NCBI RefSeq assembly: GCF_000350525.1
Contig: NZ_AOCN01000011.1
Location: 1-60,179, forward strand
From: Leucobacter salsicius M1-8
GTDB taxonomy: Bacteria; Actinomycetota; Actinomycetes; Actinomycetales; Microbacteriaceae
Length of the DNA stretch: 60,179 nt
Reading direction: 5' to 3'
This document shows, one piece after another, positions 59,305-60,179 of this stretch. The translations under genes were made by a program, and so were the position numbers. The first letter of the stretch is position 1. The number at the start of each line of letters is the position of its first letter. The notes beneath the pieces are model-generated. The model saw only the letters and a list, made by a program, of their open reading frames with translations. It did no database searches and was not told the DNA's origin.

Positions 59305-60179
59305 CTACGCAGTCAACGTGAGGGGTAGTTCCACAGCCACCTCCTCAGCAACGTTGTCCGTGATGAGGCGAACCCTGCAACGAGCCAACACCTCGAGTCC
59401 GAGGTATCGGCGGCCCTCCGCCCACTCGTCAGATTGCTCTGCCAGGACCGCTCCAACGAGCCGGGTGATCGCGTCTCGATTCGGGAAAATACCGACAACG
59501 TCAGTGCGACGTCTGATTTCTTTGTTGAGACGTTCGTTGGGATTGTTCGACCAGATCTGCTGCCACACATCTTTCGGGAACGCCGTGAATGCGAGGATAT
59601 CGGCGCGGGCAGCATCGAGATGATCGTGCACGCCAGGCAGTTTCTCGCCGACGTAGTCCAGGAGCCGGTCGAACTGTGCCTCGACAGCTGCAACGTCGGG
59701 CTGGTCATAGACGGAATGCAGCATTGCTTTCACGGCAGGCCACATCTGCTTCGGGCAGGCCGACATGAGGTTCGCGGCGTAGTGGGTGCGGCAACGCTGC
59801 CAACTGGTGCCGGGAAAGTTGGCCCGCATGGCCTCGACCAGGCCAGCGTGTGCGTCTGACGTGATGAGCTGCACTCCGGTCAGTCCTCTCGCGACGAGGT
59901 CCGCGAAGAACATGTTCCACGCCGCCCCGGTCTCGCTCGTCGCGACCTGCATGCCGAGCACTTCACGATGCCCATCGGCGTTGACGCCGGTCGCGACGAG
60001 CACGACCGTGTTGATCACTCGCCCGCCCTCACGTACTTTCATGGTGAGGGCGTCACACGCGACGAACGTGAACGGGCCGGCATCGCTGAGCGGTCGGGTG
60101 CGGAACTCGGTGACGTGTTCGTCGAGATCAGTGGCCATGCGAGAGACCTGCGATTTCGACAGTGAGTGAATGCCGAGCG
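59305..60179 (-). CDS. IS256-family (mutator) transposase, partial at window edge
   Basis: The frame continues past the apparent ATG at 60138 to the window edge, and the extra residues read LGIHSLSKSQVSR, the family's N-terminal DNA-binding part. So the protein is cut only by the window. DDE features: Asp in FVACDALTMKVREGG, Asp in LITSDAHAG, and Glu in NNPNERLNKEIRRRTDVVGIFPNR. About 290 of roughly 400 residues are visible, with no internal stop, so the element may be active. It borders the methyltransferase/DUF262 island on its right. Confidence 0.92.
   Translation of the reverse strand, partial: LGIHSLSKSQVSRMATDLDEHVTEFRTRPLSDAGPFTFVACDALTMKVREGGRVINTVVLVATGVNADGHREVLGMQVATSETGAAWNMFFADLVARGLTGVQLITSDAHAGLVEAMRANFPGTSWQRCRTHYAANLMSACPKQMWPAVKAMLHSVYDQPDVAAVEAQFDRLLDYVGEKLPGVHDHLDAARADILAFTAFPKDVWQQIWSNNPNERLNKEIRRRTDVVGIFPNRDAITRLVGAVLAEQSDEWAEGRRYLGLEVLARCRVRLITDNVAEEVAVELPLTLTA

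Overview
The window looks like a chromosomal stretch of a high-GC actinobacterium, most likely Leucobacter or another Microbacteriaceae. The reasons are the actinobacterial rRNA operon and its leader motif, a mycothione reductase, class C sortase pili, and the general style of the proteins. The genus is an inference; a 16S search would settle it.

Layout. 0-2.5 kb: a thiolase and an FUSC-type exporter. 2.6-12 kb: a leftward pilus operon (tip adhesin, major pilin, sortase, second pilin, sortase) facing a MalT/LAL-type LuxR activator (12.1-14.8 kb). 15.1-18.8 kb: a D,D-carboxypeptidase, a convergent intergenic repeat, then a mycothiol redox pair. 19.1-28.4 kb: an amide/ureide-type catabolic cluster (M20 hydrolase, YtcJ-like amidohydrolase, TPP enzyme, MHS-type transporter, PucR regulator, amidase). 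28.4-36.9 kb: housekeeping and accessory genes, including a three-domain kinase/aminotransferase fusion with a divergent Lrp regulator. 37.0-42.4 kb: a complete leftward rrn operon (16S-23S-5S) with its terminator. 42.9-50.7 kb: a two-component system, small conserved proteins, a DUF2130 protein, and an SGNH hydrolase with Ig-like repeats and an LATTG sorting signal. 51-54.2 kb: a leftward persulfide/sulfide-handling operon (CxxC mini-proteins, thioredoxin, MBL-rhodanese fusion, DUF4395, rhodanese lipoprotein) behind two CsoR/CstR-type operators. 54.3-60.2 kb: an accessory island with a methyltransferase carrying an unrecognised N-terminal domain, two overlapping DUF262 genes (the second ending in a DUF1524 HNH nuclease) and an IS256-type transposase that runs off the window.

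Most interesting: the methyltransferase + DUF262 + DUF262/DUF1524 island (candidate antiphage system), the persulfide operon with twin operators but no visible regulator, the repeated 10-bp palindrome GATCCGGATC (11 copies counted by eye), and the duplicated pilin-sortase modules with a changed E-box.
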